In this document: piece by piece, positions 18,273-26,709 of the stretch
Layout: the number at the start of each line of letters is the position of its first letter
How positions within the stretch are numbered: the first letter of the stretch is position 1
NCBI RefSeq assembly: GCF_017876405.1
Contig: NZ_JAGINW010000001.1
Coordinates: forward strand, 372,001 to 436,000
DNA length: 64,000 bases
From: Kibdelosporangium banguiense
GTDB taxonomy: Bacteria; Actinomycetota; Actinomycetes; Mycobacteriales; Pseudonocardiaceae
Reading direction: 5' to 3'
Program-made: the position numbers and the translations under genes
Notes under the pieces: generated by a model
Told to the model about the DNA's origin: nothing
Databases searched by the model: none
The model's input: only the letters and a program-made list of their open reading frames with translations

Positions 18273-19202
18273 ATGACGAACATGGTGACGGCTACCGGTT
18301 TACGGAAGTCGTATGGCGGGAAGGTCGTGCTCGACGGCATCGACCTGGACGTCCCGGCCGGGACGGTCTTCGCCCTGCTGGGACCCAACGGCGCGGGCAA
18401 GACGACCACTGTGGAGATCCTTTCCACGCTGATCAGGGCGGACGCAGGGCTGGCCGTGGTCGCCGGGCACGACCTGAACGACGACGTCGGCTCCGTGCGC
18501 GGCAAGATCGCTGTCACCGGGCAGTTCGCGGCGATCGACAACATGCTGACCGGTGAGGAGAACCTGCGGCTGATGGCCGATCTGCGGCACCTGCCCAAGC
18601 AACGTGGCCGTCAGCTCACCGCGGAACTGCTCGCGAAGTTCGACCTGGAAGACGCGGCGCGCAAGCTGCCGGCGACGTACTCCGGTGGCATGCGCCGCCG
18701 GCTCGACCTGGCGATGACGCTGGTCGGCGACCCCCGGCTGATCTTCCTGGACGAGCCGACGACCGGGCTGGACCCACGCAGCCGGCGCACGATGTGGCAG
18801 ATCATCCGCGACCTGGTCGCCAACGGCGTGACCATCCTGCTGACCACCCAGTACCTGGAGGAAGCCGACCAGCTGGCCGACCGGATCGCCGTGCTGGACC
18901 ACGGCAGGATCGTCGCGCAGGGCACCGCCGACCAGCTCAAGAGCCAGGTCCCCGGCGGCCATATCAGACTGCGGTTCGCCGACACGGGCACGCTCGACAT
19001 GGCTGCGCGGGCCCTGGATCGGGTGGTTCGTGACGACGACGCACTCACTCTCCAGGTGCCCAGCGACGGCAGCGTTCATTCGTTACGGGCCGTTCTCGAC
19101 CGGCTCGACCAGGCGGCTGTCGAGGTGGAGACCCTGACCGTGCACACGCCTGATCTTGATGACGTCTTCCTCGCGCTTACCGGTCAGGGGGTGCGGGCGT
19201 GA
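18273..19202 (+). CDS. Drug-resistance-type ABC ATPase (DrrA-like)
   Basis: A 309-residue ATPase of the daunorubicin-resistance DrrA group: Walker A GPNGAGKTT, signature YSGGMRRRLDLA, Walker B LIFLDEPTTGLD followed by PRSRRTMW, and a C-terminal extension ending LDDVFLALTG, both typical of DrrA. It is coupled to the permease gene (GTGA overlap at 19199). DrrAB systems export hydrophobic compounds such as antibiotics or lipids. Control by the palindrome at 18209-18229 is likely. Confidence 0.9.
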   Translation: MTNMVTATGLRKSYGGKVVLDGIDLDVPAGTVFALLGPNGAGKTTTVEILSTLIRADAGLAVVAGHDLNDDVGSVRGKIAVTGQFAAIDNMLTGEENLRLMADLRHLPKQRGRQLTAELLAKFDLEDAARKLPATYSGGMRRRLDLAMTLVGDPRLIFLDEPTTGLDPRSRRTMWQIIRDLVANGVTILLTTQYLEEADQLADRIAVLDHGRIVAQGTADQLKSQVPGGHIRLRFADTGTLDMAARALDRVVRDDDALTLQVPSDGSVHSLRAVLDRLDQAAVEVETLTVHTPDLDDVFLALTGQGVRA

Positions 19203-19969
19203 GCACCTATGCTTTGCGTGACTCGGGAACCATGTTGCGGCGCAACCTAAAGCACTCGTTGCGGTATCCGTCGCTGGTGATCAGCAACGTGGCCGTGCCG
19301 GTTGTGATGCTGCTGCTGTTCGTCGGTGTGTTCGGCGGTGCGCTGTCGCCGGGCCTCGGCGGCCTGGACTACATCAACTACGTCGCACCGGGAATCACTC
19401 TGATGTCGGTGACCACAGCCACCATCGGCACCGCGGTGAGCGTAAGCATCGACAAGGGCGAAGGCATCATGAACCGCTTCCGCACCATGGCGATCTCCCG
19501 CGCGGCGGTGATGACCGGGCATGTGCTGGGCGGCGTGATCCAGACGCTCATCAGCGTCGCACTGGTGATCGGTGTGGCGGTACTGATGGGTTTCCGGCCG
19601 TCGGCCACAGCCGTTGACTGGCTCGCGATCACAGGTTTCCTTGCGCTCACGGCATTCGCACTGACCTGGATGGCCGCCGCGATCGGGCTGGTCGCGAAGG
19701 GCCCAGAGAGCGCGAGCAACATGCCGTTGCCGATGACCTTCCTGCCGATGCTCGGAAGTGGGTTCGTACCAACGGATTCCATGCCGGACACGCTGGGCTG
19801 GTTCGCCGCGAACCAGCCGTTCACACCGATCAACGAAACCCTCCGCGGCCTGCTGATGGGCACGCCGGTCGGCACCAACGCGTGGCTCGCGGTCGCCTGG
19901 TGCACGGGAATCACGATCGTTGGCTACCTCTGGGCACGCCGGGCTTTCCACCGCATGTCAACCCGCTGA
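19199..19969 (+). CDS. DrrB-like ABC-2 permease
   Basis: A 256-residue membrane protein with about six hydrophobic segments and the DrrB features SRAAVMTGHVLGG and GLVAKGPESASNMPLPMTFLP. It pairs with the DrrA-like ATPase encoded immediately upstream. Its last 12 bases overlap the convergent AfsR-like gene. Confidence 0.88.
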   Translation: MSTYALRDSGTMLRRNLKHSLRYPSLVISNVAVPVVMLLLFVGVFGGALSPGLGGLDYINYVAPGITLMSVTTATIGTAVSVSIDKGEGIMNRFRTMAISRAAVMTGHVLGGVIQTLISVALVIGVAVLMGFRPSATAVDWLAITGFLALTAFALTWMAAAIGLVAKGPESASNMPLPMTFLPMLGSGFVPTDSMPDTLGWFAANQPFTPINETLRGLLMGTPVGTNAWLAVAWCTGITIVGYLWARRAFHRMSTR

Positions 19970-22459
19970 CTGGTCGTCGGCCAGCACCGCCAGAGCAGCC
20001 AGCCGCAACTCGTCCCGATCAAGGCCGGCGTACTCCGACACCGCGTCGGCGTACGCCGGTCCGTCAGTCTGCCTGGCGTAATCCAGGGCACGTTGCTCCG
20101 ACATCGTCGGCTGAAAGGCCCGGACGTACCGAAAACGCTCTGCCAGGGCGATCATGCGCACCGCAGACCCCGGCGCACGATGCCGCTGTGTCATCCCGAC
20201 TGCCAGCAACAACGCGCCCCAGACCGGGGATTCCATCAGGAATGGCGAAGGGTTCGGGGTGGGATGTTCCAGCAGCCACACGAGCCGGGCGGGGAGCAGC
20301 GCCACGAGATCCGCGACCATTTCCAGCCGGTCGTGCTGGGCGTGCGCGACGACCGTGACGGCGCGGATCGCGTCGAGCCAAGGATCCATGCCTAGCGGCT
20401 CGACCCGGTATTCGGTGCCGGCACTGGGATTGAGATACGCCAGGGCGCGTCGCCAGGTCTGCAGACCCGCGTCGATCTCGCCGCGCGCCAGCATGATCTC
20501 GGCCTGGATGCCAAGGCGCAAGGGATGACCACTCTGGTAGCCGCCAGGTTCGTGGACCTGTTCGAGCCATTTCCCGGCCGATTCAAGGTCCCCCTTGGTC
20601 AGGCTCACCATGGCGAGCGAGTAGCCGATCCCGGTCACGTCCGGCTCGACGATGCCAAGGGCCTCGTGCAGGTGGCGTAATGCGAGCCCGGACTCGCCGA
20701 CATGCATGGCCAGCTCGCCGATCCGCAGGTGAACGGCCTGCCGGAACCACGGATTTCCCTGGTCACCCACCAGATCCGGGACCTGTCGGACGGACTCGAG
20801 CGCGGCGTGCGGGTCGAGGCTGCTCTCCTCGAAGTAGCTGGCAACGAAGTTGGCCAGCGCTGCCAGCAACAAGTACTGACTGTGTGTCAGTTCGTACACA
20901 GTGGACATACCTGGACGTTGGGCGAGCGTGGTCAGCAGGACAGCGGCGGCGCGGGGCAACGTGTCCGGCGGCGCCGGAGGCAGGCGGCGCAGAATCACCA
21001 GCGACCTGACGGCCCGCGGGCCGTTGATCATGAACGTGTGGACGGCACAGACGGCCGCGATCGTCCGCGTGACTTCGACATACGCTGGGGTGGGCGGGAA
21101 ATGCGTCAGCACCCAGGCGCAGTCGTCGGCCAGGGCGGCGATCGGCGTGTAGTTCGACCCCACCAGCCACACTCCCACCAGGACGGCTCCAGTTGCGGCG
21201 ACTGTGGCGCTGTCCGCACGGTCGATCGCGTACCTCACCGCCTGGACGAGGTTGTCCTGCTCAGCCAGGACCCGCTGGGTGGCGGGCAACGCGGCCGGCC
21301 CCAGAACCTGATCGTGGTTACCCAGGCCGAAATGCCGGGCCCACGCCAGCAGAAGCGTGACTGCCTGGTCGTGGTCCCGGTGCTTCGCGCTGAACTCGCG
21401 GACGGTCTCCAGCATCCGAAACCGGGCCCCGGCGGACGTGTCGGCCACCTGCAGCAGCGAATGATCGGCAAGGTGCTCCAGGATTCCCAGCGCTTCGGCG
21501 CCCAGAACGTGCTCAGCGGCCTCAGCCGTGAACCCGCCGGGGAAGATCGACAACGTCGCCATCGCCGCTCGCTGGGTCTCACCGAGCAGGTTCCAGCTCC
21601 AGTCCACCACGGCGTGCAGCGTCCGGTGCCGTTCCGGCGAATCCCTCGATCCACCGCGCAGCAAGGAGAATCGGTCGTCAAGCCGCTTCGCGATCTCGGC
21701 GACGGACATCACCCGCACACGCGCCGCCGCCAGCTCGATCGCCAGCGGAAGCCCATCCAAGTGCCCGCAGACCTCAGTAACAGTCCCGATCGGCAGATCC
21801 ACCGCCGGACGAGCGGCCTTCGCCCGCTGCTCGAACAGTTCGACAGCAATGTCGAGCGGCAACGCCCCAAGCTGATGGACCGACTCCGACGACAGCCCGA
21901 GCGGCGCCCTGCTCGTAGTGAGAATCCTCAAATCCTTGGTCATCGATATCAGCGTCCGGGCGAGCTCAGCGGCCCCATCGAGCACATGCTCACAGTTGTC
22001 GAGCACGATCACTGCGGGTATACCGCCGACAACTCTGACCAGGTCCTGTCCACTGGCGCCAAGCACAGACGCGACCTCGCCTGCGACATCCTCATCTGCA
22101 CTGGCTCCTGCCAGCGCGACGAAGTACACGTTGTGGCCTGTGATCTCCCTGCCGACGGCATGCGCAAGCCTCGTTTTCCCAAGCCCACCAGGCCCCGTGA
22201 TCGAGACAACTCTCGACGTCCGCAGCAGGTCCAGCACCGCTGAGACGTCGTTGTCCCGCCCTAGCAAGGCATTTGGCTCGTGCAGCACTCCCCTCTTGGC
22301 TGTCTCGCCTCGCAGCAGCTCCTGGTACACCGCTTGAAGCGCGGCTCCAGGGTCCGTCCCCAGCTCATCCCTTAGCGACCGCCTGTACGCGTCGTACCTG
22401 CTCAAGGCCTCTGCTGAGCTCGTGGTCGCCGCCTGCGCCCGCAGCAGCTCAACCAACAA
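19958..22459 (-). CDS. AfsR-like STAND regulator, C-terminal part (frameshifted from the gene half at 22467)
   Basis: An 833-codon frame holding the end of the BTAD domain (RYDAYRRSLRDELGTDPG, 21-38), an NB-ARC/STAND ATPase (Walker A GPGGLGKTRLA at 89-99, Walker B VIVLDNCEH) and a long helical sensor region. It has no DNA-binding domain. The missing N-terminus is encoded directly upstream in another frame. The TTG at 22459 lacks a ribosome site. Removing one base of the CCC run at 22482-22484 joins the halves into one protein of about 1,020 residues, reading EELAGERPRDEELL across the joint. It overlaps the end of the DrrB-like gene by 12 bp, convergently. Confidence 0.75.
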   Translation of the reverse strand: MLVELLRAQAATTSSAEALSRYDAYRRSLRDELGTDPGAALQAVYQELLRGETAKRGVLHEPNALLGRDNDVSAVLDLLRTSRVVSITGPGGLGKTRLAHAVGREITGHNVYFVALAGASADEDVAGEVASVLGASGQDLVRVVGGIPAVIVLDNCEHVLDGAAELARTLISMTKDLRILTTSRAPLGLSSESVHQLGALPLDIAVELFEQRAKAARPAVDLPIGTVTEVCGHLDGLPLAIELAAARVRVMSVAEIAKRLDDRFSLLRGGSRDSPERHRTLHAVVDWSWNLLGETQRAAMATLSIFPGGFTAEAAEHVLGAEALGILEHLADHSLLQVADTSAGARFRMLETVREFSAKHRDHDQAVTLLLAWARHFGLGNHDQVLGPAALPATQRVLAEQDNLVQAVRYAIDRADSATVAATGAVLVGVWLVGSNYTPIAALADDCAWVLTHFPPTPAYVEVTRTIAAVCAVHTFMINGPRAVRSLVILRRLPPAPPDTLPRAAAVLLTTLAQRPGMSTVYELTHSQYLLLAALANFVASYFEESSLDPHAALESVRQVPDLVGDQGNPWFRQAVHLRIGELAMHVGESGLALRHLHEALGIVEPDVTGIGYSLAMVSLTKGDLESAGKWLEQVHEPGGYQSGHPLRLGIQAEIMLARGEIDAGLQTWRRALAYLNPSAGTEYRVEPLGMDPWLDAIRAVTVVAHAQHDRLEMVADLVALLPARLVWLLEHPTPNPSPFLMESPVWGALLLAVGMTQRHRAPGSAVRMIALAERFRYVRAFQPTMSEQRALDYARQTDGPAYADAVSEYAGLDRDELRLAALAVLADDQSAG

Positions 22460-22466
22460 CTCCTCG

Positions 22467-23015
22467 TCACGAGGCCGCTCGCCCGGCTAACTCTTCGAGT
22501 AGCCCTACTGCTTCGGCATGCCTTCCCAACCGTCCCAACGCCAACGCTTTCGCCCGATTGAGGGACCGCCAGACCGGTACATGGTCTTTGCGGAACTCCG
22601 CGACCGGATCGCTGTCCCCGCCCCCGGTCCCATCCCAGATCCGCAGCCCTGCCTCCGCACAGGCCAACGCCTCAACATGATCACCTGATCGGGTTGCCTT
22701 GTCCGCCGCGTTCGCGTTCAGCCGGATAGCTGTCGCATCAAGCTGCTCCTGCTCCAGCGCCAGCCGGTACCCAGTTGGCGTACTGGCAATGAGGTCCGCT
22801 CCCAGTTGCGTCCGCACCCGGGACACCAGGACATGAACCGCTTTACCCGGATTCTCAGGCCGCTCGTCCGGCCAGAGCCCTTCGACCAGCCGGTGCACCC
22901 CGCACCCGTTCTTCAGATCCCCCGCCAGCAACACCAACAAGGCCCGAAGCCTCGGAGCAGTAACCACCCGCCCCCGATACGCCACAGTAGACAGCACCAC
23001 CAACTCCACCGCCAC
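22467..23015 (-). CDS. AfsR-like regulator, N-terminal DNA-binding and BTAD part (frameshifted)
   Basis: A 182-codon frame from GTG 23015. It holds an OmpR/PhoB-type winged helix (about 1-90: LRALLVLLAG, LVEGLWPDERPENPGKAVHVLVSR) and the first part of the BTAD domain (ALACAEAGLRIWDG and following). It ends at TGA 22467, in the middle of the BTAD domain, although the rest of the protein is present in another frame from about 22488 downward. As it stands the product would be a truncated, SARP-like DNA-binding fragment. An indel, a sequencing error or programmed frameshifting could explain this; the first two are likelier. Confidence 0.75.
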   Translation of the reverse strand: MAVELVVLSTVAYRGRVVTAPRLRALLVLLAGDLKNGCGVHRLVEGLWPDERPENPGKAVHVLVSRVRTQLGADLIASTPTGYRLALEQEQLDATAIRLNANAADKATRSGDHVEALACAEAGLRIWDGTGGGDSDPVAEFRKDHVPVWRSLNRAKALALGRLGRHAEAVGLLEELAGRAAS

Positions 23016-23331
23016 CCCGCCACAATAACCCGGTTGCTGCAGTCTTCATGTCGGGTTTCTGCTGGGGTGCTTCACCTTGGGTATTTGCTGGTGATTGTTT
23101 GCCTCGCCGGCGGGCAGACCGCCAGGAGGAGGGGTGGGGGATCGCCGTTGTGGGACGGGTGGGTTGCGTCGGGTCCCCTCGTTGTCGCCAACCGAGGCTC
23201 TTTCGCGCTCGGGGGCGCTGACCACGCCCGCCAGCACCTTCATCTTCGGCAACCGGTCCCACGCGCCGCCCGGGGGCGCCAACCGGCCCTCTCCCTGACC
23301 CCGCCCAAGCCCAAACCACGAACCCTCAAAG

Positions 23332-23409
23332 CCTGCGACTGGCCCAGCACTTAAGCACCTGTGACTGGCGAAGCACTGAGGCGCCTATGAGTGGCGAAGC
23401 CCCAAAGTG
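23332..23409. repeat. Three tandem, degenerate 26-bp direct repeats
   Basis: Units at 23332-23357, 23358-23383 and 23384-23409 each begin CCTrygActGGCssAGC with variations: CCTGCGACTGGCCCAGC, CCTGTGACTGGCGAAGC and CCTATGAGTGGCGAAGC. There are no spacers, so this is not a CRISPR array. The function is unknown. The composition resembles dispersed intergenic repeats, which cannot be checked here. Confidence 0.6.
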
Positions 23410-23511
23410 TGAGCCCCGCGCCGAAGGCGCCAGGCGCGCGCAGCGCGCCCAGGCGCTGGTGAAAACCCAAAATGACCAGCGCTGGTTCGACAGGAGCTGG
23501 CACCGTGGGGG

Positions 23512-23536
23512 GTTTGGGGGGCTCGGCCCCCCAAAC
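23512..23536 (-). terminator. Terminator-like hairpin downstream of tRNA-His
   Basis: Perfect 11-bp inverted repeat, GTTTGGGGGGC/GCCCCCCAAAC, loop TCG. It lies 56 bp beyond the tRNA 3' end on the minus strand and has no T-tract. It is probably the terminator of the tRNA transcript. Confidence 0.5.
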
Positions 23537-23591
23537 TAATGACGAACCCCACCCGCGAAGGTGCGAAGCACCGAGCAGGGTTCACCCATGG

Positions 23592-23664
23592 GGTGAGTGA
23601 CGGGACTCGAACCCGCGACTTCCTGGACCACAACCAGGTGCTCTACCAACTGAGCTACACCCAC
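23592..23664 (-). tRNA. tRNA-His(GTG)
   Basis: The minus-strand cloverleaf has acceptor arms GTGGGTG/CACTCAC, D stem GCTC/GAGC, anticodon GTG in loop TTGTGGT, and T loop TTCGAGT. The discriminator is C (position 23592), with an extra G at 23665 to pair with it; this G-1:C73 pair is the identity element of tRNA-His. CCA is encoded at 23591-23589. Confidence 0.95.
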
Positions 23665-23725
23665 CATGCTTCTTGATGGAAGCGAGGTTAGCTTAGCGTG
23701 CCTTTTTTGGCAGCTGGTATTCGGG

Positions 23726-24331
23726 TCAGGTGTCGGGGTTGAGGACACGTTCGGCGGCTGCTCTGGCCTCTTCGCTGGTTGGTCCGGGCTGGGGGACGAA
23801 GGCTGTGTTGCGGTAGTAGGCGAGCTCTTTGATGGACTCGTGGATGTCGGCGAGGGCGCGGTGGGCGAGGCCTTTGCCGGGCTGTGCGTAGTAGATGCGG
23901 GGGTACCAGCGGCGGCAGAGTTCTTTGATGGAGCTGACGTCGACCATGCGGTAGTGCAGGTGGGCGTCGAGTTCCTGCATGTCGCGGGCGATGAAGCCGC
24001 GGTCGGTGGCGATGGAGTTGCCGGCCAGCGGGGCGGTGCGGGCTTCGGGTACGTGGGTGCGTACGTAGTCGAGGACCATGCGTTCGGCGTCGGCGAGGGT
24101 GACCGTGGATTGGCGGACTTCCTCGGTGAGGCCGGAGCGGGCGTGCATTTCGCGGACGACGTCGGGCATGTTGGCCAGGACGTCGTCGTCTGCGTGGATC
24201 ACCACGTCGACGCCGTCACCGAGGATGTTGAGCTCGGCGTCGGTCACCAGAGCGGCGATTTCGATCAGGGCGTCGTTGACTAAGTCCAGCCCGGTCATCT
24301 CACAGTCGATCCACACCAGATGGTCACTCAC
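23726..24331 (-). CDS. orn: Oligoribonuclease
   Basis: A 201-residue DEDDh 3'-5' exonuclease that degrades 2-5-nt RNAs, including pGpG from cyclic di-GMP turnover. Asp9 and Glu11 of the first motif ([10 protein letters not shown]) are visible, as are the later motif DRGFIARDM and the ExoIII-type histidine region HRALADI. The length is that of the family. GTG 24331 is chosen because translation then begins directly at the first beta strand; the frame is open much further upstream only by composition. It is divergent from the HerA-like gene with about 108 bp between them. Confidence 0.95.
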   Translation of the reverse strand: MSDHLVWIDCEMTGLDLVNDALIEIAALVTDAELNILGDGVDVVIHADDDVLANMPDVVREMHARSGLTEEVRQSTVTLADAERMVLDYVRTHVPEARTAPLAGNSIATDRGFIARDMQELDAHLHYRMVDVSSIKELCRRWYPRIYYAQPGKGLAHRALADIHESIKELAYYRNTAFVPQPGPTSEEARAAAERVLNPDT

Positions 24332-24439
24332 CCGGCCGAGCCTATCCCGAGAGCTGCGCTGCCCTGGTGACCTCGCGCCGAGCTGCGCCGATCGTGTCCC
24401 GGTCCTACCGTGCTGTAGGAACCCCGGAAGGAGGGCTCG

Positions 24440-25948
24440 GTGACCAGTCCCGCGCAGGAGATCGCCGCCGGTTATGTGACTGAGGGCCAGGCGGTGCAGT
24501 TGGGCACAGTGGTGGTCGATGGCCAGGTGGACACCTCGGCGGTGATCCGGCTGCCGATGGCCACGTTGAACCGGCACGGCCTGATCGCGGGGGCGACCGG
24601 GACGGGTAAGACCAAGACGTTGCAGCTGATCGCCGAGCAGTGTTCGGCGGCGGGTGTGCCGGTGCTGCTCGCGGACATCAAGGGTGATTTGTCGGGTCTG
24701 GCCAGGGCTGGTGAGAGCACCGAGAAGGTCGCGGCGCGGGCGAGGGACACCGGGGATGACTGGCAGCCGGCGGCGTTCCCGGTGCAGTCGTTGTCGCTGG
24801 GCACGGGCGGGCCGGGGGTGCCGGTGCGGGCGACGATCACGAGTTTCGGCCCGATCCTGTTGTCGAAGGTGCTGGGGTTGAACGACACGCAAGAGTCGAC
24901 ACTTGGGCTGATCTTCCACTGGGCTGACTCGCGGGGCCTGGCGCTGCTGGACACCAAGGACCTGCGGGCGGTGATCGGGCATCTGACCAGTGAGGAGGGC
25001 AAGGCCGACCTGAAGCAGCTGGGCGGGGTCTCGGCGAGCACGGCCGGTGTGATCCTGCGCTCGTTGTCGAATCTGGAGGCTCAGGGCGGCGACGAATTCT
25101 TCGGCGAACCTGAGCTGGCGGTCGCCGACCTGCTGCGTACCGGTCAGGTGAGCCTTCTCGAGGTCGGCGAGCTGCGGAACAAGCCGGCGTTGTTCTCGAC
25201 GTTCTTGATGTGGCTGCTGGCGGAGCTGTTCCAGGAGTTGCCGGAGGCCGGTGACCTGGACGCGCCGAAGCTGGTGTTCGTGCTGGACGAGGCCCATTTG
25301 TTGTTCAGTGACGCGTCCAAGGCCTTCCTTGAACAGATCGAGCAGACGGTCAAGTTGATCCGGTCGAAAGGCGTCGGGGTGTTCTTCTGCACCCAGTTGC
25401 CCACCGACATCCCGAACGCGGTGTTGTCGCAGCTAGGCGCCCGAATTCAGCACGCGCTGCGAGCATTCACGCCGGATGATCAGAAAGCACTGACGCAGAC
25501 GGTGAAGACATATCCAACGACCGAGCACTACGAACTGGACAAGGCACTCACCTCACTCGGCACAGGTGAGGCGATTGTCACAGTGCTGAGCGAGCGTGGC
25601 GCACCCACTCCCGTCGCGTGGACACGGCTGCGAGCCCCACGTTCGTTGATGGGCACCATCGGAGTGGACGCCATCCGGGAAGCCGCGAACGCCAGCGACC
25701 TGCACGGCAAATACGCCGAGACGATCGACCGCGAGTCGGCATACGAGAAGCTCGCCGCAAAGATGGCGCCTCCATCGGACGCTCCCGCCCCTCCCCCACA
25801 GGAGCCTCCACATGAGAAGGACGAGCCAGGTGCCCTGGAGAAGGTCCTGTCCAGCGCGCCCGTGAAGTCCTTCCTGCGCTCGGCGGCCAGCGCGATCGGC
25901 CGAGAGATAACCCGAGGCCTGTTCGGGACAGCCAAGCGGCGCCGCTGA
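24440..25948 (+). CDS. HerA-like ATPase (DUF853)
   Basis: A 502-residue ATPase from GTG 24440, behind GGAAGGAGG. Walker A is [10 protein letters not shown] (51-60). Walker B is [12 protein letters not shown], near residue 277. [19 protein letters not shown] is the C-terminal HerA/DUF853 signature. The C-terminus after about residue 440 is Pro/Glu-rich and then basic. It is related to the HerA/FtsK translocases, but in this widespread bacterial subgroup the role is unknown. No NurA-like nuclease gene is adjacent, so the DNA end-resection pairing seen in archaea is not supported here. Confidence 0.88.
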   Translation: MTSPAQEIAAGYVTEGQAVQLGTVVVDGQVDTSAVIRLPMATLNRHGLIAGATGTGKTKTLQLIAEQCSAAGVPVLLADIKGDLSGLARAGESTEKVAARARDTGDDWQPAAFPVQSLSLGTGGPGVPVRATITSFGPILLSKVLGLNDTQESTLGLIFHWADSRGLALLDTKDLRAVIGHLTSEEGKADLKQLGGVSASTAGVILRSLSNLEAQGGDEFFGEPELAVADLLRTGQVSLLEVGELRNKPALFSTFLMWLLAELFQELPEAGDLDAPKLVFVLDEAHLLFSDASKAFLEQIEQTVKLIRSKGVGVFFCTQLPTDIPNAVLSQLGARIQHALRAFTPDDQKALTQTVKTYPTTEHYELDKALTSLGTGEAIVTVLSERGAPTPVAWTRLRAPRSLMGTIGVDAIREAANASDLHGKYAETIDRESAYEKLAAKMAPPSDAPAPPPQEPPHEKDEPGALEKVLSSAPVKSFLRSAASAIGREITRGLFGTAKRRR

Positions 25949-26709
25949 AACGTCCATCACGGCTTCCGCTGCGGAAGTACCGCTGGGTGTCGACCCCGGT
26001 CACCACAAGATCACCCATGAGGACTCCCCAAGAGGTCGCCACGGCACATGATCGAGGAGCTGCGGGAGGCAACAGCCTGGTCACCTGTATTCGACCCAAT
26101 TCCGGCTGCCCGCAGCACAAGGGGATAGTCGGGTTATGCCAGCGCGGAGCGGGAAGGCTGGCCGCGCGGGATGCCTGGGTTCCTCCCATCATGAAGGATT
26201 TTGCTTGTGGTGTAACGGTATTGCGGACTCATTGAACGATCTGCGTCGGTGATCGCGATGACCTCTCGAACAAGGGCCACGGCGCAGTTGATGTCATCCG
26301 CGCCGCAGTCACGCCGGATGCTCAGCAGTCCGGCCCAGGTTCAGCAGGGATCTTCGTCAGGTTTGGGCAGTGCAGGGTGTTGTGGTCGAGCGGCTCGTTC
26401 GCGGCCACAACAGTCGCGTCCAGGTCCGCGATGTCACGTTTTCGCGTTGCCGGCGTTCATCTGGGACAACGGCCTGGAAGGGATGAGCGCGGGGATTGAC
26501 GTCTTCAAGAAGAGCCGAGACTCGATCTTCCCGCACACGCTCGCGGAGCTGATGCGGATGTTCGGCGACTTCGACCTTGTTGAGCCGGGCCCGGCGTGCA
26601 CTGCGCAGTGGCGGTCGGGCGGCAAGCCGAGCAGGCCAGCACGGGTTCGCAGCGTGTTGCACAGGTTAGCCATCATGATGGGCCGCATCGCGTGTCTTGG
26701 GACGGGGTT
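25949..26709. other. 760-bp gap with gene debris
   Basis: No full gene with plausible start and codon use was seen between the HerA-like gene and the convergent ABC permease gene. One stretch (26513-26620) resembles the end of a methyltransferase and is listed separately. The rest gives short frames in all directions with no recognisable motif. The end of the ABC permease gene lies at 26710. Confidence 0.5.
26513..26620 (+). pseudogene. C-terminal remnant of an S-adenosyl methyltransferase-like (Methyltransf_19/DUF574) gene
   Basis: The plus-strand frame reads DVFKKSRDSIFPHTLAEL and then FGDFDLVEPG, followed 6-7 residues later by QWR. This matches the conserved end of actinobacterial Methyltransf_19 proteins: V-Y-+-x-S, then R-S-x-x-E-h-x-x-h-F, then G-h-D-L-V-E-P-G and W-R-P. 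The SAM-binding N-terminus is absent upstream. It is recognised by pattern only. Confidence 0.4.

Larger units (their letters stand above)
23016..23591. other. 576-bp gene-free stretch with repeats and hairpins
   Basis: No coding frame here looks real. The stretch holds three tandem 26-bp degenerate repeats (23332-23409), an inverted repeat (GCGCTGGT 23453-23460 and ACCAGCGC 23475-23482), GC-palindromic tracts around 23416-23456, and an 11-bp hairpin (23512-23536). It lies between the start of the AfsR-like gene and the 3' end of the tRNA-His gene. Confidence 0.6.

Noticed and set aside
23332..23409. Possible CRISPR array
   Set aside because: The three units are directly adjacent and degenerate, without unique spacers, and no cas gene is present.
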